Shown here in pieces: positions 26,016 to 34,155 of a DNA stretch of 64,000 nt (positions within the stretch are counted from its first letter, which is position 1; each line of letters opens with the position of its first letter). The position numbers and the translations under genes were made by a program. The notes under the pieces are model-generated. The model saw nothing but the letters and a program-made list of their open reading frames with translations, was not told the origin of the DNA and made no database searches. Origin of the DNA: JAXMHQ01 sp046346665 (GTDB taxonomy: Bacteria; Verrucomicrobiota; Verrucomicrobiia; Limisphaerales; JAXMHQ01); assembly GCA_046346665.1 (NCBI GenBank), contig JAXMHQ010000017.1, forward strand, positions 1 through 64,000. The letters are read 5' to 3'.

Positions 26016-26987
26016 TTACTTCGCCGTTTCGGGCGGGGCGTTGGAGGCCGCGAGGGCTTCGCGGGCGGCGAGGGCGCGGCTGAGATTGGTTTTAAGCGTG
26101 ATGTAATGGTCGTTCGTGACGAGGTTGAGCTGGCCGCGGGCTTCCTTGTATCGGCCGGCCAGCATTTTGATCCGGGCGAGATGGATGTAAACCTCTTCGC
26201 GGTTGAGTTCGTCCTGGGCGACGTTGAGGGCATTGGTCCAGGCGACCAGGGCGTCGTTGGTGCGGAGCGGGCGGATGGTGTAATAGGATTCCGCGGTGTC
26301 GACGGCGAGGGCGAAATTGGTCGGATCGAGCCGCATGGCGCGGCCGTAGAGATCGAGGGCCTTGTCGAACACCTGGGGTTCCTGGATGTGATAGTACTCG
26401 CGGGCGTCGGGCCGGTACATGAACACCGTCACGGCGAAATTCTGGAAATAGAGCGGTTCGTGCGGGTTGAACTCGACGGCCTTTTCGAAGCAGGGGAAGG
26501 CTTCGATGGGCGGTCCGTGGTGTCCGTCGCTGTAATAAACGCCGAGATTGTTCCAGGTGGCGGCGTTGGTCGGATTGAGGTCGGCGGCGACTTTGAGCTG
26601 CTGAATCGCCTCCTCCATTTCGCCGAGGTCGTTCAGGAAACTGGCGTAGGCGACCCGGACATCGACGCTTTTTGGATAACGCCGTACCAGGTCCTCGTAG
26701 CCTGAATGGATGGGGGCGAAGCGCTTGAGAATCCGGCGGTTCATTTCCGCGTTCGAAATCCCGGCGCCGTCCTGGACGAATTTCTGGTTTTCCAGGATCC
26801 AATTGTCGACCTCGGTTTGCGCGGCGTCATCGTCGGCCATCAACTTGTCCAGCGCGAGCTGCACGGGGTCGTTGGTGGCGGGGATGCTGACGGCGATGCC
26901 GGTGGTTTGCTGGACCAGGTTGCTGACGGCCGCGGGCGGGTTGGTGGAGGCAACGGCGCCGAGCAGGGCGAGGAGAAGGCCGGTCAT
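26016..26987 (-). CDS. secreted TPR-repeat protein
   Basis: 323 residues from the ATG at 26987 (MTGLLLALLGAVASTNPPAA), which gives a signal-like N-terminus. The longer frame to 27047 only translates a repeat arm. Tetratricopeptide repeats are visible at about 120-270 (VAYASFLNDLGEMEEAIQQL, ATWNNLGVYYSDGHHG, DKALDLYGRAMRLDPTNF). Such proteins scaffold complexes. Its position just after the T2SS genes suggests a role in secretion or envelope assembly, but this is inference. It is not a recognised Gsp component. Confidence 0.82.
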   Translation of the reverse strand: MTGLLLALLGAVASTNPPAAVSNLVQQTTGIAVSIPATNDPVQLALDKLMADDDAAQTEVDNWILENQKFVQDGAGISNAEMNRRILKRFAPIHSGYEDLVRRYPKSVDVRVAYASFLNDLGEMEEAIQQLKVAADLNPTNAATWNNLGVYYSDGHHGPPIEAFPCFEKAVEFNPHEPLYFQNFAVTVFMYRPDAREYYHIQEPQVFDKALDLYGRAMRLDPTNFALAVDTAESYYTIRPLRTNDALVAWTNALNVAQDELNREEVYIHLARIKMLAGRYKEARGQLNLVTNDHYITLKTNLSRALAAREALAASNAPPETAK

Positions 26988-26995
26988 GCGGGTTG

Positions 26996-27022
26996 GAGGT
27001 TGAAAGTTGCAGGTTGCAGGTT
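26996..27022. repeat. family I repeat arm (GTTGCAG units)
   Basis: GAGGTTGAAAGTTGCAGGTT and following bases lie directly upstream of the TPR protein start. It is a single arm. A second single arm (AACCTGCAACCTGCAACC) lies between the two VWA genes at about 22159-22182. Confidence 0.75.
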
Positions 27023-27136
27023 CCCGGACACGGCGTTGCCGGTGCATTGGTTTCGGGGCGGGCTCATTGCTCTAAGCTGTAGCGCCGTGGAGCGCTTCGC
27101 GCAACCGGGTTTCTGCATTCAACCTTTTGCCTTCGA

Positions 27137-29491
27137 TCAAGGCGCGTTGGTGCTGGAGTCTCCCTGGCGCTGGAGTTTTTGCTCCTTCTGGTCTTCTTTT
27201 GCGCGGGCTTTTTCCTGGGCGCTGATGCGTTTCTGCTCCTCTTTCATCGCCTGGCGCTGCTGGTCCTTGGCTTCATCCTCGGCGCGGCTGATGCCGGGCA
27301 GGGTGCGTTTTTCCTCGATCGTCTGTCTCGCGGCCAGCTCGGGCGTGCGCAGGACGGTGGGGCGCATGAGGACCATCAGTTCCTGGCGGCTCTTGTTGTC
27401 GGACCGGCTGCCGAAGAGCGGGCCGATGAGCGGAATGTCCTTGAGGATGGGGATGCCCGACTGGGTTTTGGCGGTGGAATTGCGGATAAATCCGCCGAGC
27501 ATGACGGCTTCGTTGTCGCGCACGGCGACTTCGGCGGACAAGGTGCGGTGCGTGGTGTTCGGGACGTCGCCGACGCCGGTGATCGGGGTGGAACCGCTGA
27601 TCTCGTCGATGACTTCGTCGATCTGCATGACGACGAGTCCGTCGGGGTTGATGAACGGGGTGACCTGGAGGCCGATACCGACGGAGAGCTGGGAGTATTG
27701 CGAGCTGGCGCCGCCATAGTAGCTGCCGCCGGCATAGGTGGCGGTGACGTAGGGGACGGTGTTACCGACGAAGATATTGCCGGGCGTGGCGTGGGACGTG
27801 ACGATGCGGGGTTTCTGGATGACGTTCACGCGCGAGTCGGTGGCCGCGGCGCGGAGCACGAGGTCGAAGCTCTTGTTGATCTGGGCCCAGTAGGTCAGGC
27901 CGCCGCCGAGACTGCCGGGGAAGAAGCTGTTGGTCGCATTGCCCTGTGAAGCCGAGCTAAGGAAGTTCACGAGGTCGAACACGGGTTGGCCGTTGTTATA
28001 GCCGCCGGCGCCGGCGAGATTCGCGTTGTATTGCTTCTGGGTCTGCAGGCCGGACACGCCCACCTCCCAGCCCTTGCCGATCGTCACGTCCATGATGATC
28101 GAATCGATGATCACCTGCGCGAGGACGACGTCCAGTTTGCTGATGATGTTCTTGATCATGGCCATGTCCTGTTTGGCCGCGAAGATCAGGAGGGAATTCG
28201 TGCGTTCGTCGGCGATGATCTTGGTCGTGCCGAGGATCTGGAGATCGCCCGAGGAAGCACCGCCGGCGCGGTTCATGATATCCCTGAGCCGCTGCGTGAA
28301 CGAGCCGCCGCCGCTGGCCGCGGAAGTCTGGCCCGCGGCCGTGCCGCCGCCCTGCATGGTTCCCTGGGTGCCGTAATTGTTCATCCCGCCGACACCGCCC
28401 ATGCCGCCCACGCCGCCCATGCCGCCCTGGCGGTTCAGTCCGCTCATGCCGCCCATGCCGCCGAGACCGCCCCGGCTGCTGCCGCCGGAGCTGCGCCCGA
28501 CCGTCGTTCCGCCACTGCCGCCCGCCAAGCTGTTCAACGCCTCCTGGATGTCCTCCGCCTTCGCATACTTGATCGGAATGACTTCGGATTCGAACTCGGA
28601 CGGGATCGCGACGTCGACCTGCTTGATCATTTCGAGCATGCGCTTCACGTTTTCCGAATAATCGCGGAGCACGATGATCTGGGAGCTGTCGATGGGCAGG
28701 ATGGAATTGGGAATTTTGGCGAACGGCGTGAGCACGGGGAGCAGTTCGCTGGGTTTGACATATTTTAACTGGGTGATTTCGGTGACGTACTGGCCGAGAT
28801 CGGGCAGCGCGGCGGCGTCGGCCTTCGAGATCGGCGCGCCTTCCTGGTTGGCCTGCGCGGTCGGAACCGCTTTTACGAATTTGTCGCCGACATTGATCAT
28901 GGTGATGCCGTTCATGCCGAGAACGGCGTCGAACGCCGCGATCGCTTCTTTCTTGGTGAGCGGGGTCTGGGTTTTCAGGGTGATGAGCGGCGCGGGAAGA
29001 TTGGCCGGGCGCAGCACGGTCCGGTTCACCAGTTCGGAATAGATCTGCAACACCTGGTTCAGGTCGGTGGCGGGAAAATTGATGGTGCCGGCCGGGATGA
29101 TGTCGTCGGCACCGGCCGCGGCTGTCGGGGATGCGGCGGCTGCGGGAGCGCCGGGCAAACCGGGAGCGGCGGGAGCGGCAGGCGAACCGGGAGCGGCGGC
29201 CGGGGCGGCGGGAGTGGCGCCAGCGGCCTGGTTGGTGATGGTGAGCGGCGGGGGTTTGGGGAGGAACGAGCCGCTGGAGGGCACGGTGATGACGCCCGGG
29301 GTCGGGCCGCCGACGCTGACGGTGGCGGGTTCGACCGGTGTGGCCGGGGTGCCGGGCACGGTGGCTTTCGGCGCGGCGGCGGCGGCGTGTGCCGGTTGGG
29401 CCGGTGTTCCGTAGGGGGCGAACGTGGCCGGCGGATTGCGGGAGCAGGAGACTGCCAGGAGCAGCACGAGGGCGTGGCAAAGCTTTTTCAT
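27137..29491 (-). CDS. gspD: type II secretion system secretin GspD
   Basis: 784 residues. The N-terminus (MKKLCHALVLLLAVSCSRNP) looks like a lipoprotein signal with Cys16. A long Ala/Pro-rich stretch leads to the periplasmic N domains: INFPATDLNQVLQIYSELVN, ITQLKYVKPSELLPVL and VIPIKYAKAEDIQEALNSLA. An unusual Gly/Met-rich insertion (GGLGGMGGMSGLNRQGGMGG and on) is followed by the secretin core, with LQVTPFINPDGLVVMQIDE, VRDNEAVMLGGFIRNS and IPILKDIPLIGPLFGS. A charged coiled tail ends the protein. It forms the outer-membrane channel. Its ATG overlaps the stop of gspM (ATGA, 29488-29491). Confidence 0.95.
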   Translation of the reverse strand: MKKLCHALVLLLAVSCSRNPPATFAPYGTPAQPAHAAAAAPKATVPGTPATPVEPATVSVGGPTPGVITVPSSGSFLPKPPPLTITNQAAGATPAAPAAAPGSPAAPAAPGLPGAPAAAASPTAAAGADDIIPAGTINFPATDLNQVLQIYSELVNRTVLRPANLPAPLITLKTQTPLTKKEAIAAFDAVLGMNGITMINVGDKFVKAVPTAQANQEGAPISKADAAALPDLGQYVTEITQLKYVKPSELLPVLTPFAKIPNSILPIDSSQIIVLRDYSENVKRMLEMIKQVDVAIPSEFESEVIPIKYAKAEDIQEALNSLAGGSGGTTVGRSSGGSSRGGLGGMGGMSGLNRQGGMGGVGGMGGVGGMNNYGTQGTMQGGGTAAGQTSAASGGGSFTQRLRDIMNRAGGASSGDLQILGTTKIIADERTNSLLIFAAKQDMAMIKNIISKLDVVLAQVIIDSIIMDVTIGKGWEVGVSGLQTQKQYNANLAGAGGYNNGQPVFDLVNFLSSASQGNATNSFFPGSLGGGLTYWAQINKSFDLVLRAAATDSRVNVIQKPRIVTSHATPGNIFVGNTVPYVTATYAGGSYYGGASSQYSQLSVGIGLQVTPFINPDGLVVMQIDEVIDEISGSTPITGVGDVPNTTHRTLSAEVAVRDNEAVMLGGFIRNSTAKTQSGIPILKDIPLIGPLFGSRSDNKSRQELMVLMRPTVLRTPELAARQTIEEKRTLPGISRAEDEAKDQQRQAMKEEQKRISAQEKARAKEDQKEQKLQRQGDSSTNAP

Positions 29492-30234
29492 GGGTGGGTG
29501 GGCGTGGCGGGTTTCGGCAAATTGGGTTGTCTGGGTTGCGGCACCACCGGGCGCGGCGGGAACGGCGTCGGAGTGGAGGGTTGCGGGGCCGGTTGCGGTC
29601 TCACGAGCGCGCCCGCGGTGGGTGCCGGCGCGGAAGCGGGAGCGGCCGGGGCCGGGGTGGCGGGTTTGGCGGCGGCCGTGGCGGGGGCGGCGGCTTTGGG
29701 ATTCTTCTGGTAACTGGCGACCAGGGTGATGCTGGCGGTGAGCTGCTGGCGGGTCTGATCCGGCCGCACCGACAGGGAGCGGACGCGGATGAGGGAGCCG
29801 CCGGCGCCGAGGTTATAGAGGAAATCGACGAGTTGTTTTTCGGTCGATTGAACGTTGATGGTTTGGACCTGTTCGAGGAAGAACGGGTCGTTGGTGCGGG
29901 TGGTCGAGCGTGAGCTGCCCATGAGCATGACGCCGGACTGCTGGGCCTGGGACTGGATGGTGCGGAGGAATTCCGTGGCCTGGTCTTCGGGCGGCACGGC
30001 GGCGCCTTCGCCTTCCATGCGGGCCAGTTCAGGCTTGAGCCGGTCGGCCTGCTGGATGATCACCGTCCGGTTCCCGAGCGTCATGCGCGCCGTGTCGAGC
30101 CGCGACTGGGTGGTGCGCCAGTCGGAGAAATGGGGCCAGACAAACATCCAGTTGAACACGAGGAACAGGACGAGGCCGACGCCGACGACGAAGCGGCGTT
30201 CCGCGGGGCTGAGGCGGGCGAAGTATTGCTTCAC
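29488..30234 (-). CDS. GspM/PilO-like inner-membrane secretion protein
   Basis: 248 residues from a GTG at 30234 (MKQYFARLSPAERRFVVGVG). One transmembrane helix lies near 15-33 (RRFVVGVGLVLFLVFNWMFV). A coiled coil (LDTARMTLGNRTVIIQQADR) and a ferredoxin-like domain follow (VQSTEKQLVDFLYNLGAGGS), then a Pro/Ala-rich tail. This is the layout of GspM/PilO proteins that sit in the inner-membrane platform. The start is preferred because it overlaps the upstream stop as GTGA. The much longer frame to 31098 is a shadow of the gspL gene. Confidence 0.78.
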   Translation of the reverse strand: MKQYFARLSPAERRFVVGVGLVLFLVFNWMFVWPHFSDWRTTQSRLDTARMTLGNRTVIIQQADRLKPELARMEGEGAAVPPEDQATEFLRTIQSQAQQSGVMLMGSSRSTTRTNDPFFLEQVQTINVQSTEKQLVDFLYNLGAGGSLIRVRSLSVRPDQTRQQLTASITLVASYQKNPKAAAPATAAAKPATPAPAAPASAPAPTAGALVRPQPAPQPSTPTPFPPRPVVPQPRQPNLPKPATPTHP

Positions 30235-31946
30235 GGTTCCTCCCCCCGTTTGAGTTCGAGGCCGAAGCTCCAGTTCTGGCCGGCGGACCGGAACGAGTCG
30301 CTGCTGTCGAGCTGGGCGTTGAACAGGAAATTGGAATTGACGGTGGCCTTGCGCAGGCGGCCGCTGAAATCGTTGGCGGAAATCATGTCCTGCGGCGGCG
30401 CGGTCCCGGACAGGGTGAGCTTGCGTCCATCGCTGAAGCTGAGCGATTCGAGGGTGAGACCCTCGGGCATGAGTTCGGCGGTTTTCTGCCAGCAATTGAG
30501 CGCGGCGAACTTGAGTTCCTGCCGGTCCTTGAGCACGGCGTAGCGCGCCTTCATCTGGAGCGCGTTCGTGTAGACCTGGTCGAGCCCCCGCACCTGGCTC
30601 TCGACGCTGCCGGTGTTGTAGCTGAGGAAACCGACGGCGACGGCGTAGACGAGGACGGCGACGCAATAGGCGGCGAGCAGGCCGATGAGGCCGCGCATCC
30701 AGAGGCGGTCGACGAATTTCTGCTGGTAACGGGCGGCGAATTCGGCGGGGAGCAGGTTGAGTTGCGGGTCGGCGGCGGCGGCGCGGCGCCCCGTGCGGGC
30801 GGCCAGTTCCGCGGGCGGAAGGGGTTCGATGATGTCGACCGGCTGTTCGAGCCCGGCGCGCATCAGGGGTTCCCAGCGTTGGGCGGACGCGGCATCGGCC
30901 ACGAGATGCCAGCGGGGCGGATGCGTGAGCCAGCCTTCGAGTTCGCCGCCCCAGGCCATTTGCAGCAGGTGATCGCGCAAACTCGCGGCGGCCTGTTCGC
31001 CGGGTTGCAGCACCAGGAAATCCAGGTTGCGAAGCACGCCGCCATACCACCACGCCACCAGCGCGGTCGCGACGCCTTCGGCGGCGGGATAAATCCACGC
31101 GCCGTCGCCCTCGATTTTCGTGGCGAGGAGCTGGTCGAGCACGGGCAATTCGAGGCGGTCGGCGAGGAAACCCTGTTCCTCGAGACGGCCCAGGAATTTT
31201 TCAACGTCATCGCGCGGTGCAATGGTGACGGCGACGGTCTGCATCGGGACGGCGCCGGGGGTCTGGAGAGTGGCCGGCGCTGGCGCGGAGGGCAGGGGAT
31301 GCATCGTCCAGACCGCCTGGGTGACCGGGATGGGCGAAAGCTTTTCCAACTGCAGCTCCACCATGGCCCGGGTTTCCTCGGGGCTGCTCTGGGGAAATTG
31401 CGCGACGCGGATGAACACCTGGTCGGGCGGGAGCAGGGCGACGTTGAGCCGGGGCTGCCAGAGCGAGCTCCAGCTTTTTTGAATCATCGGCTGCGGCAGC
31501 GGTTCGCCGTCGGCGGCCCGGGTTTCGCGGTTGAGCGGAAAGCTGCTTTTGCCGGCGTCGAACTGCCAGAGCCGGCGGGCGTCGGCATCCCAGCGCAGCA
31601 CGTTGCAAAGGCTCCAGCGTTTGTTGGACGGGCGTGCGGCGGGTTTGGGCGGCTCCGGCGCGGCGGCGGCGGATTCGTCCGCGGCGGGCGCGGGTTTTGC
31701 GAAGGAGCGGGCGAGCAGGCGGTAGCCGATGTAGAAGACGACGAGCCCGCCGACGGCGCTGCCGAGGTGTTGGGAGAGCGGTTTGCCGGATCCGGCGAGG
31801 ATGCCTTCCTTGCTGCGGGAGAGGAGCCAGAAGGCGAGCGACACGAGCACGAGCCACCAGGAGGCGCCGACGATGGCCGCCGCGCCGAGCGCGCGGAGGG
31901 TCCAGCGGGCCCAGGCGGGCAGGGGTTTAGCGCTTGAGGGCGGCAT
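30231..31946 (-). CDS. GspL/PilM-PilN-like secretion platform protein
   Basis: 571 residues. The N-terminus has two hydrophobic segments (about 14-42 and 60-76), unusual for GspL. A cytoplasmic domain with PRLNVALLPPDQVFIRVAQF, EETRAMVELQLEKLSPIP and DLEFLVL-like strands resembles the actin-like domain of GspL/PilM. A transmembrane helix at about 430-455 (GLIGLLAAYCVAVLVYAVAV) is followed by a PilN-like periplasmic domain (GLTLESLSFSDGRKLTLSGT). It probably links the GspE ATPase to GspM. Its start lies inside the 3' end of gspE (20-bp overlap). Confidence 0.72.
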   Translation of the reverse strand: MPPSSAKPLPAWARWTLRALGAAAIVGASWWLVLVSLAFWLLSRSKEGILAGSGKPLSQHLGSAVGGLVVFYIGYRLLARSFAKPAPAADESAAAAPEPPKPAARPSNKRWSLCNVLRWDADARRLWQFDAGKSSFPLNRETRAADGEPLPQPMIQKSWSSLWQPRLNVALLPPDQVFIRVAQFPQSSPEETRAMVELQLEKLSPIPVTQAVWTMHPLPSAPAPATLQTPGAVPMQTVAVTIAPRDDVEKFLGRLEEQGFLADRLELPVLDQLLATKIEGDGAWIYPAAEGVATALVAWWYGGVLRNLDFLVLQPGEQAAASLRDHLLQMAWGGELEGWLTHPPRWHLVADAASAQRWEPLMRAGLEQPVDIIEPLPPAELAARTGRRAAAADPQLNLLPAEFAARYQQKFVDRLWMRGLIGLLAAYCVAVLVYAVAVGFLSYNTGSVESQVRGLDQVYTNALQMKARYAVLKDRQELKFAALNCWQKTAELMPEGLTLESLSFSDGRKLTLSGTAPPQDMISANDFSGRLRKATVNSNFLFNAQLDSSDSFRSAGQNWSFGLELKRGEEP

Positions 31947-33687
31947 CGATTTTCGATTTCTGATCTTCCACGAGGGAGTCGAGGTGTTCTTCGATCTGGG
32001 TGACGCGGAGCACCTCCTCGATGGTGGTGATGCCGGCCTTGACCTTGTTCCATCCGTCGACGCGCAGGGTGCGCATGCCTTGTTCCATGGCGCGCTGGGC
32101 GATGGTGGAGGCGGCGGCGCGGGCGAGGATGAGCGGGCGGAGTTGTTCGTTCAGGACGAGCAATTCGTAAATGGCCAGGCGCCCCTGGTAACCGAGCTGG
32201 CGGCAGGCGTCGCAGCCGGCGCCGCGCATGAACCGCGTGGTGGCGATCTCCTCCTCGGGGAACCCGATCTTGTTCAGGTAAGGGCGCTCGACCTTCTGCT
32301 CCGTCTTGCAGAGCGGGCAGATGGTGCGGACGAGGCGCTGGGCCATGATGGCTTCGACGGACGACGCGACGAGGAAGGGCTCGATGCCCATGTCGATGAG
32401 GCGGGTGAACGCGCTGGGGGCGTCGTTGGTGTGGAGCGTGGAGAAGACAAGATGGCCGGTGAGGGCGGCGCGGATGGCGATTTCGGCGGTCTCGAGGTCG
32501 CGGATTTCGCCGACCATGATCACGTTGGGATCCTGGCGGAGAATGTGGCGCAGGCCCATGGCGAAGGTGAGGCCGATTTCCGGGCGGACGGCGATCTGGT
32601 TGATCCCTTTGAGTTCGTATTCGACGGGTTCCTCGACGGTGATGATGCGTTTGTGCACCGAGTTGATGGTGCTGAGCATCGCGTAGAGCGAGGTGGATTT
32701 GCCGGAACCGGTGGGGCCGGTGACGAGGAGGATGCCGTGCGGCTTGACGATGAGTTCGCGGATGGCGGATTCGTCGTTGGGCGAGAACCCAAGCTTGTCG
32801 AGGCTGAGAAAGATTTTTCCGCGGGACAGGAGGCGGAGCGAGACGCTTTCGCCGTAGACGGTCGGGACGGTGGAGACGCGGATGTCGATTTCCTCGCCCT
32901 TGATGCGGACGTTGATGCGTCCGTCCTGCGGCAGGCGTTTCTCGGCGATGTTCATCCCGCTCATGACCTTGATGCGGGAGATGATCGCGGCCTGGAAACG
33001 CTTCAACTGCGGCGGCATCGGGGTCTGGTGCAGGATGCCGTCGATGCGGTAGCGGATGCGGAGTTCGTCTTCCTGGGGTTCCAGGTGAATGTCCGTGGCG
33101 CGATCCTTGTAGGCTTCCCAGATCACCTGGTTGACGAACTTGATGACGCTGGCTTCCTGTTCGCCCTCGGTGATTTCCTTGTCCCCGACGAGCAGTTCGA
33201 TCGGTTCCTCCTCCTCCTCGCCCATTTCGTCGAGGGTTTCGGCGCCGACGCCGTAGTATTTTTTGAGCGCCTTTTCGAGCTCGGCCTTGGTGGCCAGGGC
33301 GAACCGGACCGGGACGCGGGCGTCGAACCGCACCGCGTTGAGCATGGCGGTGTCGAACGGATTGCTGACGGCGACCTGGAGGGTGCCGTCGGAGACGTCG
33401 GTCGGCAGGACGGAATGCTGGAAAGCGACCTTGGTGGAGATTTTATTCCGGGCCTGCTGGGGGATGTCCAGTTTGGGCAGTTCGAGGTAGGGCCAGCCGA
33501 GGGCCTGGGCGAGTTTCTGGAGGAAGGCATCCTCCGCAAAACCGCGTTCGCGGCAGATGAAACCGAGCAGGGACTCGGCGGAGCCGTTTTCGGCGGCAAC
33601 ACGCCACGCGCGCGCATATTCCTCGAATTGCGCGGGCGTCACCAGCCCCATGCGGCCAAAAAAATCTTTGAGCGATACAAAAGCCAT
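31927..33687 (-). CDS. gspE: type II secretion / pilus assembly ATPase GspE
   Basis: 586 residues. The N-terminal GspE N-domain covers about 1-150 and includes LGWPYLELPKLDIPQQARNK. The ATPase has Walker A GPTGSGKST (about residue 323), an Asp box (DIHLEPQEDELRIRYRIDG), Walker B VIMVGEIRDLETAEIA and a His box (LTGHLVFSTLHTNDAPSA). The zinc-binding motif CPLC...CDAC is present. It powers pseudopilus assembly. It is the first gene of a compact gspE-L-M-D series. gspF and the major pseudopilin are not in this cluster. Confidence 0.95.
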   Translation of the reverse strand: MAFVSLKDFFGRMGLVTPAQFEEYARAWRVAAENGSAESLLGFICRERGFAEDAFLQKLAQALGWPYLELPKLDIPQQARNKISTKVAFQHSVLPTDVSDGTLQVAVSNPFDTAMLNAVRFDARVPVRFALATKAELEKALKKYYGVGAETLDEMGEEEEEPIELLVGDKEITEGEQEASVIKFVNQVIWEAYKDRATDIHLEPQEDELRIRYRIDGILHQTPMPPQLKRFQAAIISRIKVMSGMNIAEKRLPQDGRINVRIKGEEIDIRVSTVPTVYGESVSLRLLSRGKIFLSLDKLGFSPNDESAIRELIVKPHGILLVTGPTGSGKSTSLYAMLSTINSVHKRIITVEEPVEYELKGINQIAVRPEIGLTFAMGLRHILRQDPNVIMVGEIRDLETAEIAIRAALTGHLVFSTLHTNDAPSAFTRLIDMGIEPFLVASSVEAIMAQRLVRTICPLCKTEQKVERPYLNKIGFPEEEIATTRFMRGAGCDACRQLGYQGRLAIYELLVLNEQLRPLILARAAASTIAQRAMEQGMRTLRVDGWNKVKAGITTIEEVLRVTQIEEHLDSLVEDQKSKIDAALKR

Positions 33688-33752
33688 TCCGTCAACGAAT
33701 CCGTCGTCCCAGATGGATACACGTCAAACTAGGAAAAGTTGCGCACAAAGGA

Positions 33753-34086
33753 AAGGTAGAATGCAGAAGGCAGAAGGCAGAAACCTCGCGGGCTTGCGGG
33801 GGTTGACGCCTTCATCCCTAAATTCCTGAAAACGCGCGCAACTTAATCGGGGGAACGGTGTTGGCAGGAACAGTCGAAGAATCGGATGCGCCGGTGGGGC
33901 GAGACTCTGTCGAGCCCTCGAGGACTGGATTGTTGGATCAATGGATTCCTGGATAAATGGGAAGACTTTCGCGCGGAGTCATCCAGCAATCCACAAATCC
34001 ATAGATCCAACAATCCTCAGGGCCCAGTCAGGGCTCGACGGAGTCTCGCCCCACCGGGGAGGTCTCTGCATTCTTCCTTCTGCCTT
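33753..34086. repeat. triply nested inverted repeat, families H, E and C
   Basis: The outermost arms are family H: 33753-33781 (GGTAGAATGCAGAAGGCAGA and on) and 34064-34086. The middle arms are family E, 27 bp with one mismatch: 33892-33918 (CGGTGGGGCGAGACTCTGTC and on) and 34030-34056. The inner arms are family C: 33927-33955 (GGATTGTTGGATCAATGGAT and on) and 33981-34016. No gene is seen here. It lies between divergent gspE and the DUF11 surface-protein gene. Confidence 0.9.
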
Positions 34087-34155
34087 GCGCCTCATGGCGC
34101 CGGGATGAAATAATGCGGTTGAAGAGCGGTTCGGCGGTTCGGCTTAAAAGAAATC

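Noticed and set aside
29488..31098. 536-residue version of the GspM-like protein
   Set aside because: The first 280 residues are an Arg-rich shadow of gspL. The GTG at 30234 fits overlap and fold.
33753..34086. CRISPR array
   Set aside because: Repeats are paired inverted arms with no regular direct repeats and spacers. No cas genes are present in the window.
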